Shown here piece by piece: positions 35,160 to 45,373 of a stretch of 64,000 nucleotides of DNA. The stretch is from Hydrangea macrophylla (Eukaryota > Streptophyta > Magnoliopsida > Cornales > Hydrangeaceae): the NCBI GenBank assembly GCA_033977485.1, contig CM066987.1:51835033-51899032 (forward strand). Direction: 5' to 3'. The first letter of the stretch is position 1. Every line of letters starts with the position of its first letter. A program made the position numbers and the translations under genes. The notes under the pieces were generated by a model, which worked only from the letters and a program-made list of their open reading frames with translations, ran no database searches and was not told where the DNA came from.

Positions 35160-38103
35160 TGTAATGACCTGGAAATTAGAAATTTATTTTCATCAAGAAC
35201 AAAATACCAGTTTTGGAGATTTTGCAGTAGAATGTTTACTTGTGTGTGTGCAACATCTTGTGAGCTCAACCACATGAGATAGACTCCCATGTGGAACTTG
35301 GAGCCAGATGAACTAGAGTGCATAGTGTGTGCGTGTGAGCAGTGTGTGTGCTGAGAGTGTGTAATTGTGTGTGTGCTTGGTGGGCAAGTATATTAAAACC
35401 TATATATACTACCCCCCCCCCCCCCCCCCCTCCCAAACATAAACTCTCATCTCTCAAGAAACTCTCAACATCTCACTTTCCCTCTATTCTCTTTCTCTCA
35501 CTCTCGGTTCATATATATATATATATATTTATGGGTGCAACTATATATATACATAGATAGTTATGTATATATATGTATTCATGGATTTGGAAAAATCAAG
35601 CTTGGATTATTATTTTAGAATTCTCTGCTACTCCATTTGCAATTTGGAGTTTTTATTTTCTGATTTTAGTTCATATACCTCAGTTGATATATATATATAT
35701 ATATATGTATTTCATGTATATATCATTAAGGGTCCAAAAATAGCGGGTAGAAAAACTGTAACAGAAACTTGATTTCTTTATATCAAATGAAAGATCTCGA
35801 CCCCACGAGGCTCGGTTTTGAATTTTATAAGCTAATTCATAGCGGTTGCGACGAACGGTCGATTTAAAGTTTTGTCACCATTCGGTTTTTCGATAAAATC
35901 GTGAGCTGCGTTTGATTTCAATAAAAACTGATTTCGTATTTGAAATCTAAGCAGAAAAAGGAAGAGATTCATATATTGGAAGTCCTGTTTTGGTTAAGTT
36001 TTTAAAATGGGTAAAAACCAGTCTTTGATTTCAAACAGGGGAAAAACAACGAAGAAGACAACTCTATGACATCTCGCGTGCGCGACCCGCGCGAGCGAGG
36101 GGTCGCGCCCGCGACCAAGCTATTTTTGAAAACTGTTTTTAAATAACCACGTGGCCTTACTAATCAAAACTCGCCCAAACGGCCCACGCGAGCGAGCTAT
36201 CGCGCAAGCGGCCTGCACAAGCGAGGTCCTGCTTGAGCGGCTCGCGCGAGCGACCTGAGGCAATTTGTTGAAAGCTTATGTTTTGTTCTTGTGCTTAGAG
36301 GTGTTGTACCTCACTAATACACTTGTATTATTGTATATCAAGATTTGTAATAGAAGGGCTTTTCGGGATTCTATTATGTGTGATTAAGATTATCCTCGGT
36401 GAACGGTAGTTCCGTATAACCCTCAATAAAGTTGTACAATATGTTAATAGTGTACTTACATGTTTACTTGATTTGTGATGCTTTAAGTGTTTACTTGAGC
36501 TGTTATGCTTTAAGTGGTTACTTGAGTTAATATGTGTTTACCTGTGTGATTTCAACATGTTTATTGTGTTGTTTTAATTGATAGCATGCTTTGATAATTT
36601 GTCTTATGAAATATTGAATATGTCTAGATGCTTAGAGCTCGCATATGTCATAGCATTTCATAAGTATGAGCATGAACACGAACACGAACACGAAAATCAT
36701 GAAAATGATTTTGGGATGAAAGACCTTAGAGGCTTTCAATTTTTTAAAAAGGAAGATCTTAGAGACTTCCAAGTTTTGAAAAAGAGAAGACATTAGAGGC
36801 TTCCGTGCATAAAACCCTATAGGAGGGATTTTGTTTTGAAAAGATAGAAATCCCAGATTTGTGGGTAAGCGTGTAAGATGGGTACCACTAGGAACTCGAA
36901 TTGCGGGATGTGCTGCAAGAAACCCCCGTAACGTGCAGGCTAGGCCCCCATGTAATTCGTAAGGCCCAAAGTCCCGCACGTTTAAGGCTAGGCCTACGTG
37001 GACGGGAAGCCCATGGTCCGAGGATATTGACGATCGAGGGTGAGTGTTTGAAAAGGCATGAAAAATGGTTTTTCATACATGAGATTGACATTCATTGCAC
37101 TCACGCATATTATATAACAAATGTTATTGTGTGGTTATATGACTATACGAGCCTTTTGGATTATAAATTATTAAACCTTTCTTTCAGGTGATATAGATAA
37201 GGGTAAGGCCCCCGAGATTTGATGAACTTCCGCTTTGTTTGAAGGTCGAGTTTATGGGATTTTAATTTAAATGATGGTTCAAAGAGCATGTTATGATTTA
37301 ATAAGACAAGTGTTAGTCCACCCGCTTTTAAATAGTATGATAGCTTAACTCTGATTTTTCGTTGCTTATCTTGAAAATGATTTGTTTCAAGAAATGATAG
37401 TTTTCAAATGAAAACCCGATTTCTGTTTTATTAATGTTTTCCAAATGATGAACATATTTTTCAGGCCTGGAGTAGAGTTTACTCGTGAAGACCCCGTTTA
37501 GGGAATAAATTGTGAGATCATGATACTTTGTATTCTTAAAAACCTTGGGTTTTTATTTTAAGAGTTTCTAAAGTTTGAGTTTTTATTTAAAAGTTATTTT
37601 ATAAAGCTGGTGAAGAAGTCTGATAAATGTTTATCAGATCTGTATATTTTCAGTTGCACTATTGTTCATTTGATGAACCAATAAAGATTTCTATTAATAT
37701 ATTTTAAATTGACAAGGAAAGCTTTTCAAAAGATTAATTGAATACTTCCGCTATAGTTTTACTCAGATCTGTGAGTCTTTAAAGATTTTGATTTCCCATT
37801 AAAGATTTCGAAAGGCTATTCTATGCTTCAACAATAACCCTTAAAGTCTAGGACTCGGGGCATTGTAAAATGGTATCAAAGTTTTGAGGTTTCAAAGTTT
37901 CAATGTTTCAGAGCTTCGGAGTTTAAATGATTTTAAAGTTTAAACGTTGATTTTTCTAAAAAATAAAGTTTTTTTTTAAGTAAGCTTCGAGTCTAGGACT
38001 CGGAGCATTACGATTATATTTAGTCCTTCCGCTCTTGTTTATTATTTTATTTAGTTAGCACCCCATCGCCGGGACCCATGTCGTAGTAGGGCGAGGCGCC
38101 ACA
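35160..38103 (+). repeat. 3' LTR of the non-autonomous element
   Basis: 2944 bp, TGTAATGACC to GGCGCCACA. It lacks the exon-like segment and the nested solo LTR of its partner. It has a C-run at 35412-35430 and a GC-rich GCGAGCGA patch at 36077-36255. Confidence 0.92.
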
Positions 38104-38205
38104 GTTTTCATCATTCATATGATTCCCAATATTACTACTTTGTGGGTCTTGGTGTGAAGGACCACCAATTTCAAGATTGTTAACACCAGTATTGGCGTTA
38201 TCCAT
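38104..38205 (-). pseudogene. Tat gag, first 34 codons
   Basis: ATG at 38205 (minus strand) opens MDNANTGVNNLEIGGPSHQD and stays open to 38104, where the nested element interrupts. The frame resumes at 28740 with PEIGVENLNS. The start lies about 50 bases after the primer-binding site, leaving a short 5' leader. Confidence 0.8.
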
Positions 38206-38252
38206 AGACCTACTACTTCAAAGGTTTCTGTTTGTCATCTTTTGTCACTAGT

Positions 38253-38270
38253 GTCCCACCGGGCGTGCCA
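38253..38270 (-). promoter_or_regulatory. Primer-binding site of the Tat element
   Basis: On the minus strand TGGCACGCCCGGTGGGAC follows the 5' LTR after four bases. TGG start and position identify it as a PBS; I cannot name the tRNA with certainty. The same TGGCACGCCCG occurs at 55539-55549 after another Tat-type LTR. Confidence 0.75.
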
Positions 38271-38274
38271 AAAA

Positions 38275-38949
38275 TGTTTGGTTGGAAAATTCCTCTAAGG
38301 ATATAAGTGAAATTATATGAATGCGAGCGTGCCAGGCAAGCAAATTGTCAATGTGTGTGATTTGATAAGTATCCAAACTGCGTCTCACCAGGGAGATTGT
38401 GGTGACTTTCGAAGCCTTAACAAGGACTTCAAATGTGTAAAGATATGACTAATTGAATAACTTCGAACTAGATAATATATAAATACTCCTATGGAAATCA
38501 GTAAAGTAAAAAGAAATAGTAAAGTAACAGATTATTCTATTAAGTAAAACAAATTACAATCTAACCTTGAAGATAACTTCAAAGGTGTCATAATTCGAAC
38601 TATAAAAGTACCGATAAAATTACAATATTTGTAAAGATATAGAGGTGTATTGGTTGATCAAGAGATCTCTCCCTTGATAACAGACTTCTTCTATTTATAA
38701 CCATCGAGGCTTTACAATGATCTTGTTTGAATGCTCCCTCATCTTTTCAAACTGATAACTGCTAACCACGTGGCATCGTCTCGAGCTGACACCTGTTCTT
38801 CAGTTATCTTGGTAGTTTACATTTTAAACATGTTGAACAGCAAAACTGCTCATAACTGCCTTTGCGTCAATCCCACTTCAGTTAACTGTCTTGCCACGTC
38901 GAATCCTACATGGCACTTTCTCATTGGCTGGATAAATTCATCACCAACA
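38275..38949 (-). repeat. Tat element 5' LTR
   Basis: 675 bp partner of 11818-12516, with the same ends, TATA box and G-box. On its right the duplicated GAGGT (38950-38954) leads into the remainder of the split MULE. Confidence 0.93.
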
Positions 38950-38969
38950 GAGGTAAGGGATATTTGCCC
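38950..38969. mobile_element. Right end of the split MULE
   Basis: GAGGTAAGGGATATTTGCCC completes the inverted repeat begun at 10449 (GGGTAAATATCACTTACCTC), 27 kb away because of the Tat insertion. Confidence 0.8.
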
Positions 38970-38977
38970 TTTTTTTA

Positions 38978-39500
38978 TTTGGAAATTGGGGGGTATAACA
39001 AAACCGACTGGACCGATCGAGCCGATCGCTTCGACCGATTTTTAAAAATTTCATGTAGTGTAAAAATTGAACTGAATCGAAAATTTACCCTAAATCGAAC
39101 CGAACCGAACCGAAATCGGTCGATTTGACTAAAAATTGTACCGAACCGAACCGTTTTCACCCCTATTAGGAATGATCATTTTTTTTAAAACCTAAAACTA
39201 CTATATTTTAGATACACCCAAACCACTTAATGTACCGAAGAGTTTTCCTTACTTGTTTGGGAAAAGATTTATTTGCTTGGGTAATACAAGACCACTTAAG
39301 TGATTGAGAAAAAAACTATTTTTTAATTGTATTTTTATATTTTCATTACTCCAAACAATTGGTAGCCTTGTCATAACATAGTTACTGATTGTCCACAAAG
39401 ATAAATACTTAAAATAAATACAATAATTATCTATGAAAATAGTACTTTACGTACATAAGAAATTTTATTCGTAGGCTTTTTAAATACTTTGTTAGCACAT
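38978..39500. other. Intergenic with a CCGAA-rich patch
   Basis: A patch at 38999-39165 is rich in ACCGAACCGAACCG and CCGATCGA words. No gene recognised. Confidence 0.45.
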
Positions 39501-39505
39501 TTGTA

Positions 39506-39773
39506 GGTGTGTTTGATAAAATTGAAAATTAAGTAATGAAAATTAAGTGTTGAAAATTTTAAGTAAATTGTATTAATAAAACTAAAAACAGTGGTTCAAG
39601 GACTAAAATAGACTGCATTCAGTGATTATTTTCAGCAAAAAATTTTCTTTTAATGTTTTCAGTGGTTTTTTGTTTGGTTTTTCAATTAAGTGATACATTA
39701 TTAAACGCATTGAAAAAAAATTAAGTGCTAAATTTTTTTATTTTCACCACTTAATTGAGTTATCAAACACACC
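39506..39773. mobile_element. MITE-like inverted-repeat element
   Basis: GGTGTGTTTGATAAAATTG at the left is inverted at the right as CAATTAAGT-type sequence ending TTATCAAACACACC. The 268-bp AT-rich interior is noncoding. The target duplication is not clear, so the superfamily is open. Confidence 0.6.
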
Positions 39774-40089
39774 TGTAGTAATATGCAGTACGAATGACTA
39801 TTGGCACAACAACTAGTACAATATTTTAAAATTTAAATTTAAAAAACATAACATGTAGCTGTTTGTAATAAATGAGAAGCCAAAGATTCCACATATTTGC
39901 TCCCTAAAGCATTTGACTTTTTGTATTTGATAACTTCTTTGAAAAATAAAGAGAACTTCAGGCATCAATTTATCTTTTTGTAGGCAATAACTCATCGGTT
40001 GCACAAGTTTTTGCAAGAAATTAAATTATCTCATAGTAAGTGACATCACTTGTTTTTTTTAGACTAATGTTACCACCATCATAAATTTA

Positions 40090-40263
40090 TAATAATGTTA
40101 GGCACACTAAAAAATTTACACTGAAATCTACACCGGATAATCGTAACCGTTGATTTCGAGCTCTTGTGAGTTCTACATGGATCTCACGCGAATCCCACCG
40201 AAATTAATGACTACGATTATCTTGTGTGGATTTCAGTGTAAATTTTAGAGTGTAGCACTACTC
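40090..40263. mobile_element. Palindromic MULE-type MITE (copy 2 of a family)
   Basis: Left TAATAATGTTAGGCACACT and right inverse GTGTAGCACTACTC, with inner arms AAATTTACACTGAAATC matched on the other side, and a perfect 9-bp duplication ATAAATTTA (40081-40089, 40264-40272). 174 bp, same length and end type as 9897-10070 and 57274-57438. Confidence 0.82.
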
Positions 40264-40733
40264 ATAAATTTATTTACTCTAAATATAAATGATAAGTTGT
40301 GCAAGCAACAATCACTCTGGATCTTACTTTTCAAAAAAGAAAACACTTTGGATTTGGTTCCTTTATATGAACGTAAATCTAGCTCTATGCCATTTACTTT
40401 TTAGCTTCTTACGGTTCACTTCCAATTAGCTAATACATTCCAATTTATGTACTTCAACATTTAGTAGGTGCATCATGCATGTGAGACTCTAGAAGTAAAA
40501 TACAAATTCAACACAATAATGCTTAATTATTAGAAAGAAAAGTAGGGATGAAGGGAGAGACCAAAAGAGATGGAAACTATCAAACTACTATAGTTATGTG
40601 ATTTTGATTTAGACGGAACATATTCTTTAATGATACCTATGCATATCAAGGGCGAGGTCATGATTTTTGTCAGGAGGCTATAGTTAAAAGATCGAAGTAG
40701 ATGTGTGGGCAAAATTATAATTTGTAAAAATAT

Positions 40734-41280
40734 CTCTCTGTCTGAGTTCTCTGCTCTCCTTGCGACTTAGGGGCTCTCCCAATTCACTATGGGAAAGTCC
40801 TTAACCATTTTTTTTGCTATTTTTTATTGCTTTCAATAATATGTACCCTTGTGTGAGGGAGTTTGTCCCTTTTTGTTGGGAGTTCTGTTCCTTCTTGTTG
40901 AGGGTTTGTTGTTTTTGTTTGGTTTGGTTGAGTGATGCAGCTAGATGTCTTTGTCTCCATATTTCATGGTTGGATTTGTCCCTGTTCCACACAAATCTGT
41001 TAGATCTGTTGTTTGTTCGGGCTCTCTTTGCGGTCACGATAGTTTTGAAGCTCGGATCTTTGATGTGGTTCTTGGTGGCTTTCTCCTTCAGATGGCTCAA
41101 TGTTTGAGCTACACCACAGTCTACAATATTATAATTTTGGAGATTGCAGTACAAATCAGAATATTACAGTAATTTATCATGTATTTTTTTCTTCTTCTGT
41201 TTTGTATTTATTCGTTGTGATTCTGTGAACTTGCCTTTTGTCAAATAAAATTTTCATACTTTGCGATAAAAAAAAATAAC
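40734..41280 (+). mobile_element. Retroposon copy (5'-truncated LINE or SINE-like) with 15-bp duplication
   Basis: The segment ends in CGATAAAAAAAAATAAC and is flanked by AATTTGTAAAAATAT on both sides (40719-40733, 41281-41295). An A-rich 3' tail and a 15-bp duplication are marks of target-primed reverse transcription. About 547 bp; no RT motif readable, so probably the 3' end of a LINE. TCAAATAAAATTTTC near 41240 could be its polyadenylation region. Confidence 0.75.
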
Positions 41281-41410
41281 AATTTGTAAAAATATTACAT
41301 TAATAAGATAAAATTGTAAAGCATAGGGTTACAACCCACGGTAATCTACACATGGCTCTGCTTGGAGTGGAGCTTTTGTATTTCTTTGATTAATTATCTA
41401 TTGTACTGTA

Positions 41411-42039
41411 TGTTGGAATTTTGGATTTCCTCTTATTTGGACATTGGGTTTTTTATTTCAAAAATACAAACAAAGTCATTTACATTGATATGACTAATAT
41501 CCTATATTAAAAATATGGTCGTTGGAGGCTATTAAATCTATTAACTCCTGTATTAAAAATATGGTCGTTGGAGGCTATTAAATCATGTATTAAAAATATG
41601 GCCGTTGGAGGTTATTAAATCTGTTTTTAATAAAATGGCCGTTGGGCTCCACATGTTTGATGGCACATTTTAATACATGTTGGGAGGTTGCACTTCTCAT
41701 TGTGTATCAATTTTTGTTCTATATATTAAGGACTCCTTTTCTCTTCCTAATACATAAAAAAAAAATTACGTTCTCATTTTCCTTTCTATTTTTCTTGTTC
41801 TTCTAAGTTTTTTGCAAAATTCTTTATGGAGTTTGGAGCTATTCTGAGCGCTCAAATAATCTTCCAATTCGTGTGCACGTTTGGAAGATCTGATTGCTGA
41901 ATCCTGGAGAACATAGCGCTGAGACCTTCTGCATCGAGTCACTGACTCCGAGGGGCGGAATTGTTCTTAAGGACAGTGCTACCGTAGCACGCCTCAATCA
42001 AAAAAAAAATCCTAGCAATATCCTTAATATTTTCCAACA
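41411..42039 (+). repeat. Copia 5' LTR
   Basis: 629 bp. Contains tandem repeats of about 35-45 bp, each with ATTAAAAATATGG(T/C)CGTTGGAGG (about 41504-41650), a TATA-like TATATATTAA at 41720-41729, and a block CAGTGCTACCGTAGCACG near the 3' end. Very similar to 50155-50786. Confidence 0.92.
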
Positions 42040-42172
42040 ATCTTAAGAACAATTATTGGATGTTGCTATGATCTTCGCGAACCCGAGATGTGTCAAAGAG
42101 GTGCTATTAATTCGGTAATATTATTCCTATTCTATTTACAGTTTCAACAATTTTTAAGTGTTGGTATCTGCC

Positions 42173-42232
42173 ATGGAAGTTGATTCCTTTGAATTTGCAA
42201 GCACTAACTTTAAGCTATGGAGGTTGAAAGAA
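42173..42232 (+). pseudogene. Copia gag N-terminus (remnant)
   Basis: ATG at 42173 opens MEVDSFEFASTNFKLWRLKE, which resembles the start of plant copia gag proteins (F.G.NF..WK). The frame then runs into a poly-A/(AT)n expansion at 42229-42263 and is lost. Upstream, GTAATATT...ATTTACAG (42115-42140) looks like a small intron in the leader. Confidence 0.55.
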
Positions 42233-43244
42233 AAAAAAAAAAATATATATATATATATATATATTCTAAAACTTTAAAATGACACTGATTTATGTGCTTA
42301 ACCCATCTACTTCATTGGACCTTTGTTTTATAAAATAATGATAGAGGTATACATGTTACACAATGGGATTTACTATATAATAAAATATTTATATTTACTT
42401 ATAAGTTCCCATAACTCAAGAAGCTCTTTTGAATCATCACTTTAAATTATAATAAATTGCATATTGCAAGTTTGCTTCGTGGATAACAGAAACTGCATGC
42501 CTATATTATTTGTACAATGGTTACATACAGTTGGGCATGTAAAGAAATAGCATAGCCCTTATCTTGAACAATTTTATGTGCTTGTTTGTTTTGTTGACTA
42601 TTGAAGTATATGCTTTTTAATTATCTTTATTTTATTTTATGTGGAAAGTTATGACATGATTAATGCTACAGTATCTCTGGATACATCACTAGACTGAGTG
42701 CCAAGAGGGCCATGTCAGGAAAGATGAGTTTCATAAGAGTTAGACCCAATATGAGATTAAAAATCGGAAATTACTCTAAAATGTGTTAAGAGTATCTTTA
42801 GACTAATTTTCTAAGCAAGCAACTTTTGGGCATAGTGAGCTTTGATGAGTTTTTGTTAAAGTAATTATTGCCTATTTGGTGGGTTTGTCATGGACATTGA
42901 ACTGTCGCAAAAAAGTGAAAGAGTTTCAATATGCAGATTTATTTTCATAGTTTTGTTCACTTTATATGTGTACACATGCACATATTGAGCCCATTATTAT
43001 TATTATTATTATTATTTTGTTTATGATACGTAATCCTTTGGCTATGTTTCGTTAATTGGTCATTGAGACCTCATAAACTTGGTAATATGGTAGTGGACTA
43101 AAGATTGTTAATTAGACTTTTCTTGGACGAGAGGTTACATAACTTTAATGGTTCTCAAAGTTTTAGTGGTTATGTAAGGAGGTTATGTAAGAACTCCAAC
43201 TTTTGTTGGCTTTGCTTATATGTATGAAATTGTGATACATATAT
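42233..43244 (+). other. Decayed copia internal sequence
   Basis: No readable domain. Holds (AT)n at 42242-42263 and (ATT)n at 42990-43016. Expected to derive from gag, but too decayed to show it. Confidence 0.4.
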
Positions 43245-45373
43245 TGTCATACCCGCTCCTGCGGTATTTATTTATATCATTTTAGCATGTTTACGGTTAT
43301 GTTAATTAACGTGTGTAAAGTGAGTGATGACTCACTAGTTGTTGGAGGGTGTCTTTTGAGAACCCAGTATTGGCCTTAAAGGCAGTTCAGAAGGTGTCAA
43401 GAGAGGACACGGGAACATGGAAAGGCATGTTGCATTGGCATAGCTAAATGGCATTTATGTGATTTAAATGTTATTTGACTTATGTGGTATTTTCATGAAT
43501 AGTAATTATACCTGTGTAGTATAATTTCTGATAGTTTTGATCTAGTTTTAGATCGTTTGAACACTGTGGTGAGAACGTGAGTGATACGTTGCTTAAAAGG
43601 TAGGTTGTGTAGAGATTTCACAGAAAATAGTTTTCGGAACGTAATTACGGTGACAAACGAGACTTAATGGAAAACTTTTGTAATTTATAGTTTTCACCCG
43701 TAAAGTTATAAAATGGGCGTGCACGACGTTTCAAGACTTAATGAGGAGTTTTGAGAACTCGCGGGGTGGTAAACGCGATTTCTTGAAAGGTTGTCTATAA
43801 ATAGCAAGGGTGGGAAATTCATTTAGTTGTAAGCTTCTCAAAATATCGTTAGAGAGGAGAGAGAGAAGGGAGATTATTGCCACGGGCTTTGCGACGACGA
43901 TCGGCAACCTTTCGTCCGTCTGTTTTCAACCAAATTTCATATTTGAACTCCCCAAGGTAAGGGCTACGTTTTGATAGTCTTTAGGCCACGTTTGGCTAAG
44001 TTTTTATAAATTTCTAAATCTAGGAATTTGGGGAAAACACGTGTAAACTTGTAGGTTTCGCGTAGGATCGGAGATTTGGTGTTTAATCGGGCTTCTAGTA
44101 GTTCCCTCAAAGTTATACGACGATAGCTCGAGGTATGAATTTCTAGCCTATGTTATATAGGTGAAATACATGTTTTATATTTCGATGACGAAATTGTGAT
44201 CCGGGCAAAATCCATGTGTTAATCTTAGGCCCGTTAATTATGCACGCGCTTAAATGTGAAAAGCATGTTAAATTTTACGCGAGCACGTATATGTGTTAAA
44301 TGAGTATGTTTATGTGCCTATGTGGGTTAAAGGGGGATTTGTGCTAATTCACCGTGAGGCGTCCTCTCGAAGGGGGAGGATTAGCAGTGACGATGGTCAC
44401 TTGGCCGAGAAAGGCATTACGTGACATGTCGAAGGGGCATGGGTCATGGTTGAGTCGAAAGACTTTGGATCGGTGAAGGTACACTTATTCCCTAGAGACC
44501 AATAGTTATGTGTTATGATGAGAATAAAGCATGATTTGTCATATATGCATATGTTAGAAATTGTGCACTCAGCATATAGCTGAGCAATGGAGATTTACTC
44601 CATTGCAGGTATGAAGAAAGGAAAGATGGAATGCGAGGAATGAGGCCGTTGGGGATCAATCGGAGGAATTGGTGTATAGAAAATTTTTGTAACCGAATTA
44701 TAGAAGCTCTGTATTATTTTTGGATTGATGTAATATTCTTTTGAAAACCTTTTTAAGTTGGTTGGAAGCGACTCGAAATCGTGAGTTCGTGTCTTGATGT
44801 TTAACAAGTCGAATTTTATGTTTTATGAATTGTTGAAGCATTTATGAGATATTGATCCAAACGAACCCTCAACTTAATTAGTTAACGTTTTCCAAACTTA
44901 GGCAGGTTGTTATACTTGTCCTTATAACATTGGTAAAGTTGCTAAGAATTGGAACATGTTTGAAGGGTTGCATCGGGTGAAGGTTGGGTGATGCCTTAGT
45001 AAAATTCTGCAGCTTTGGCCAGAATTCTGCTAAAGGGTCATTCGACCGGTCGAAGGGGGTCGTTCGACCGGTCGAAATACCCCCTGCAAGAATTCTTTAA
45101 CTCCTTCTCCCAGTGTTCGGAACAACTTCTAACTAGGCATGGGGGTACCTTTGGGAACCCTTTGACCTATGAAACTGTCACTTTTGAAAACGAAACTCGT
45201 TAAGGCGTGTTTGGACACGTGTTTAATATAACCTTTGAAAAGCTAATTGGAAGTTGGTTATTTTGGAGCAAAAACTTTTATTAAGGTTATTTTGGGAACT
45301 TTAATCATCGTTGGTAAGCCTTGATGGCGTGCCACGTAACCTAGATTCATATGTATGGATCCGGGGCGTGACA
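43245..45373 (+). mobile_element. Solo LTR A (Tekay-like), nested in the copia element
   Basis: Runs from TGTCATACCC to GGGGCGTGACA, 2129 bp, flanked by TATAT (43240-43244) and TCTAT (45374-45378), a 5-bp duplication with one mismatch. It is clearly related along its length to solo LTR B (47913-50040): shared blocks include GACTCAC...GTTG, AAAACTTTTGTAATTTATAG and CCCGTAAAGTTAT. Two TTCGACCGGTCGAA palindromes lie at 45041-45054 and 45063-45076. Confidence 0.82.
45041..45076. repeat. TTCGACCGGTCGAA palindrome pair
   Basis: Two exact 14-bp palindromes at 45041-45054 and 45063-45076, separated by GGGGGTCG. They sit at about 84% of solo LTR A, where related solo LTR B has CAGTCGACTGG copies instead. 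Confidence 0.92.

Larger units (their letters stand above)
28746..38103 (+). mobile_element. Non-autonomous Tekay-like LTR element (LARD type) inserted in gag
   Basis: Two long LTRs (28746-33470 and 35160-38103) start TGTAATGACC and end GCGCCACA, with the 5-bp duplication GTTTT (28741-28745, 38104-38108). The PBS is the tRNA-iMet type TGGTATCAGAGC and the polypurine tract is AAGGGGGGTAAAG, both as in Ty3/gypsy Del/Tekay elements. The internal region is only 1689 bp and has no gag or pol motif, so the element would depend on proteins from elsewhere. It sits after codon 34 of the Tat gag, whose frame resumes exactly across it. Confidence 0.92.
11818..38949 (-). mobile_element. Ty3/gypsy retrotransposon, Tat (Ogre/Retand-like) lineage, with nested insertions
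   Basis: Two LTRs (11818-12516 and 38275-38949) sharing TGTTTGG...CCAACA-type ends are flanked by the 5-bp duplication GAGGT (11813-11817, 38950-38954). On the minus strand the order is PBS, gag, protease, RT, RNase H, second RNase H, integrase, then a long 3' region carrying antisense coding sequence, then a polypurine tract. The second RNase H and the antisense frames are hallmarks of the Tat lineage. Removing the nested elements at 22392-26440 and 28746-38103 leaves about 13.7 kb. All protein genes carry frameshifts or stops, so it is inactive. Confidence 0.93.

Noticed and set aside
36901..37191. Reading frames in the non-autonomous element's LTRs (also near 32008-32472 and 36578-36979)
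   Set aside because: Copies in the two LTRs differ by frame-breaking changes and show no protein motif; treated as noncoding LTR.
39590..39600. GGTTCAAGG as a tRNA T-arm
   Set aside because: No cloverleaf or acceptor stem could be formed around it.
42160..42172. TTGGTATCTGCC as the copia primer-binding site
   Set aside because: It lies more than 120 bp after the LTR end and matches the tRNA-iMet type only partly.
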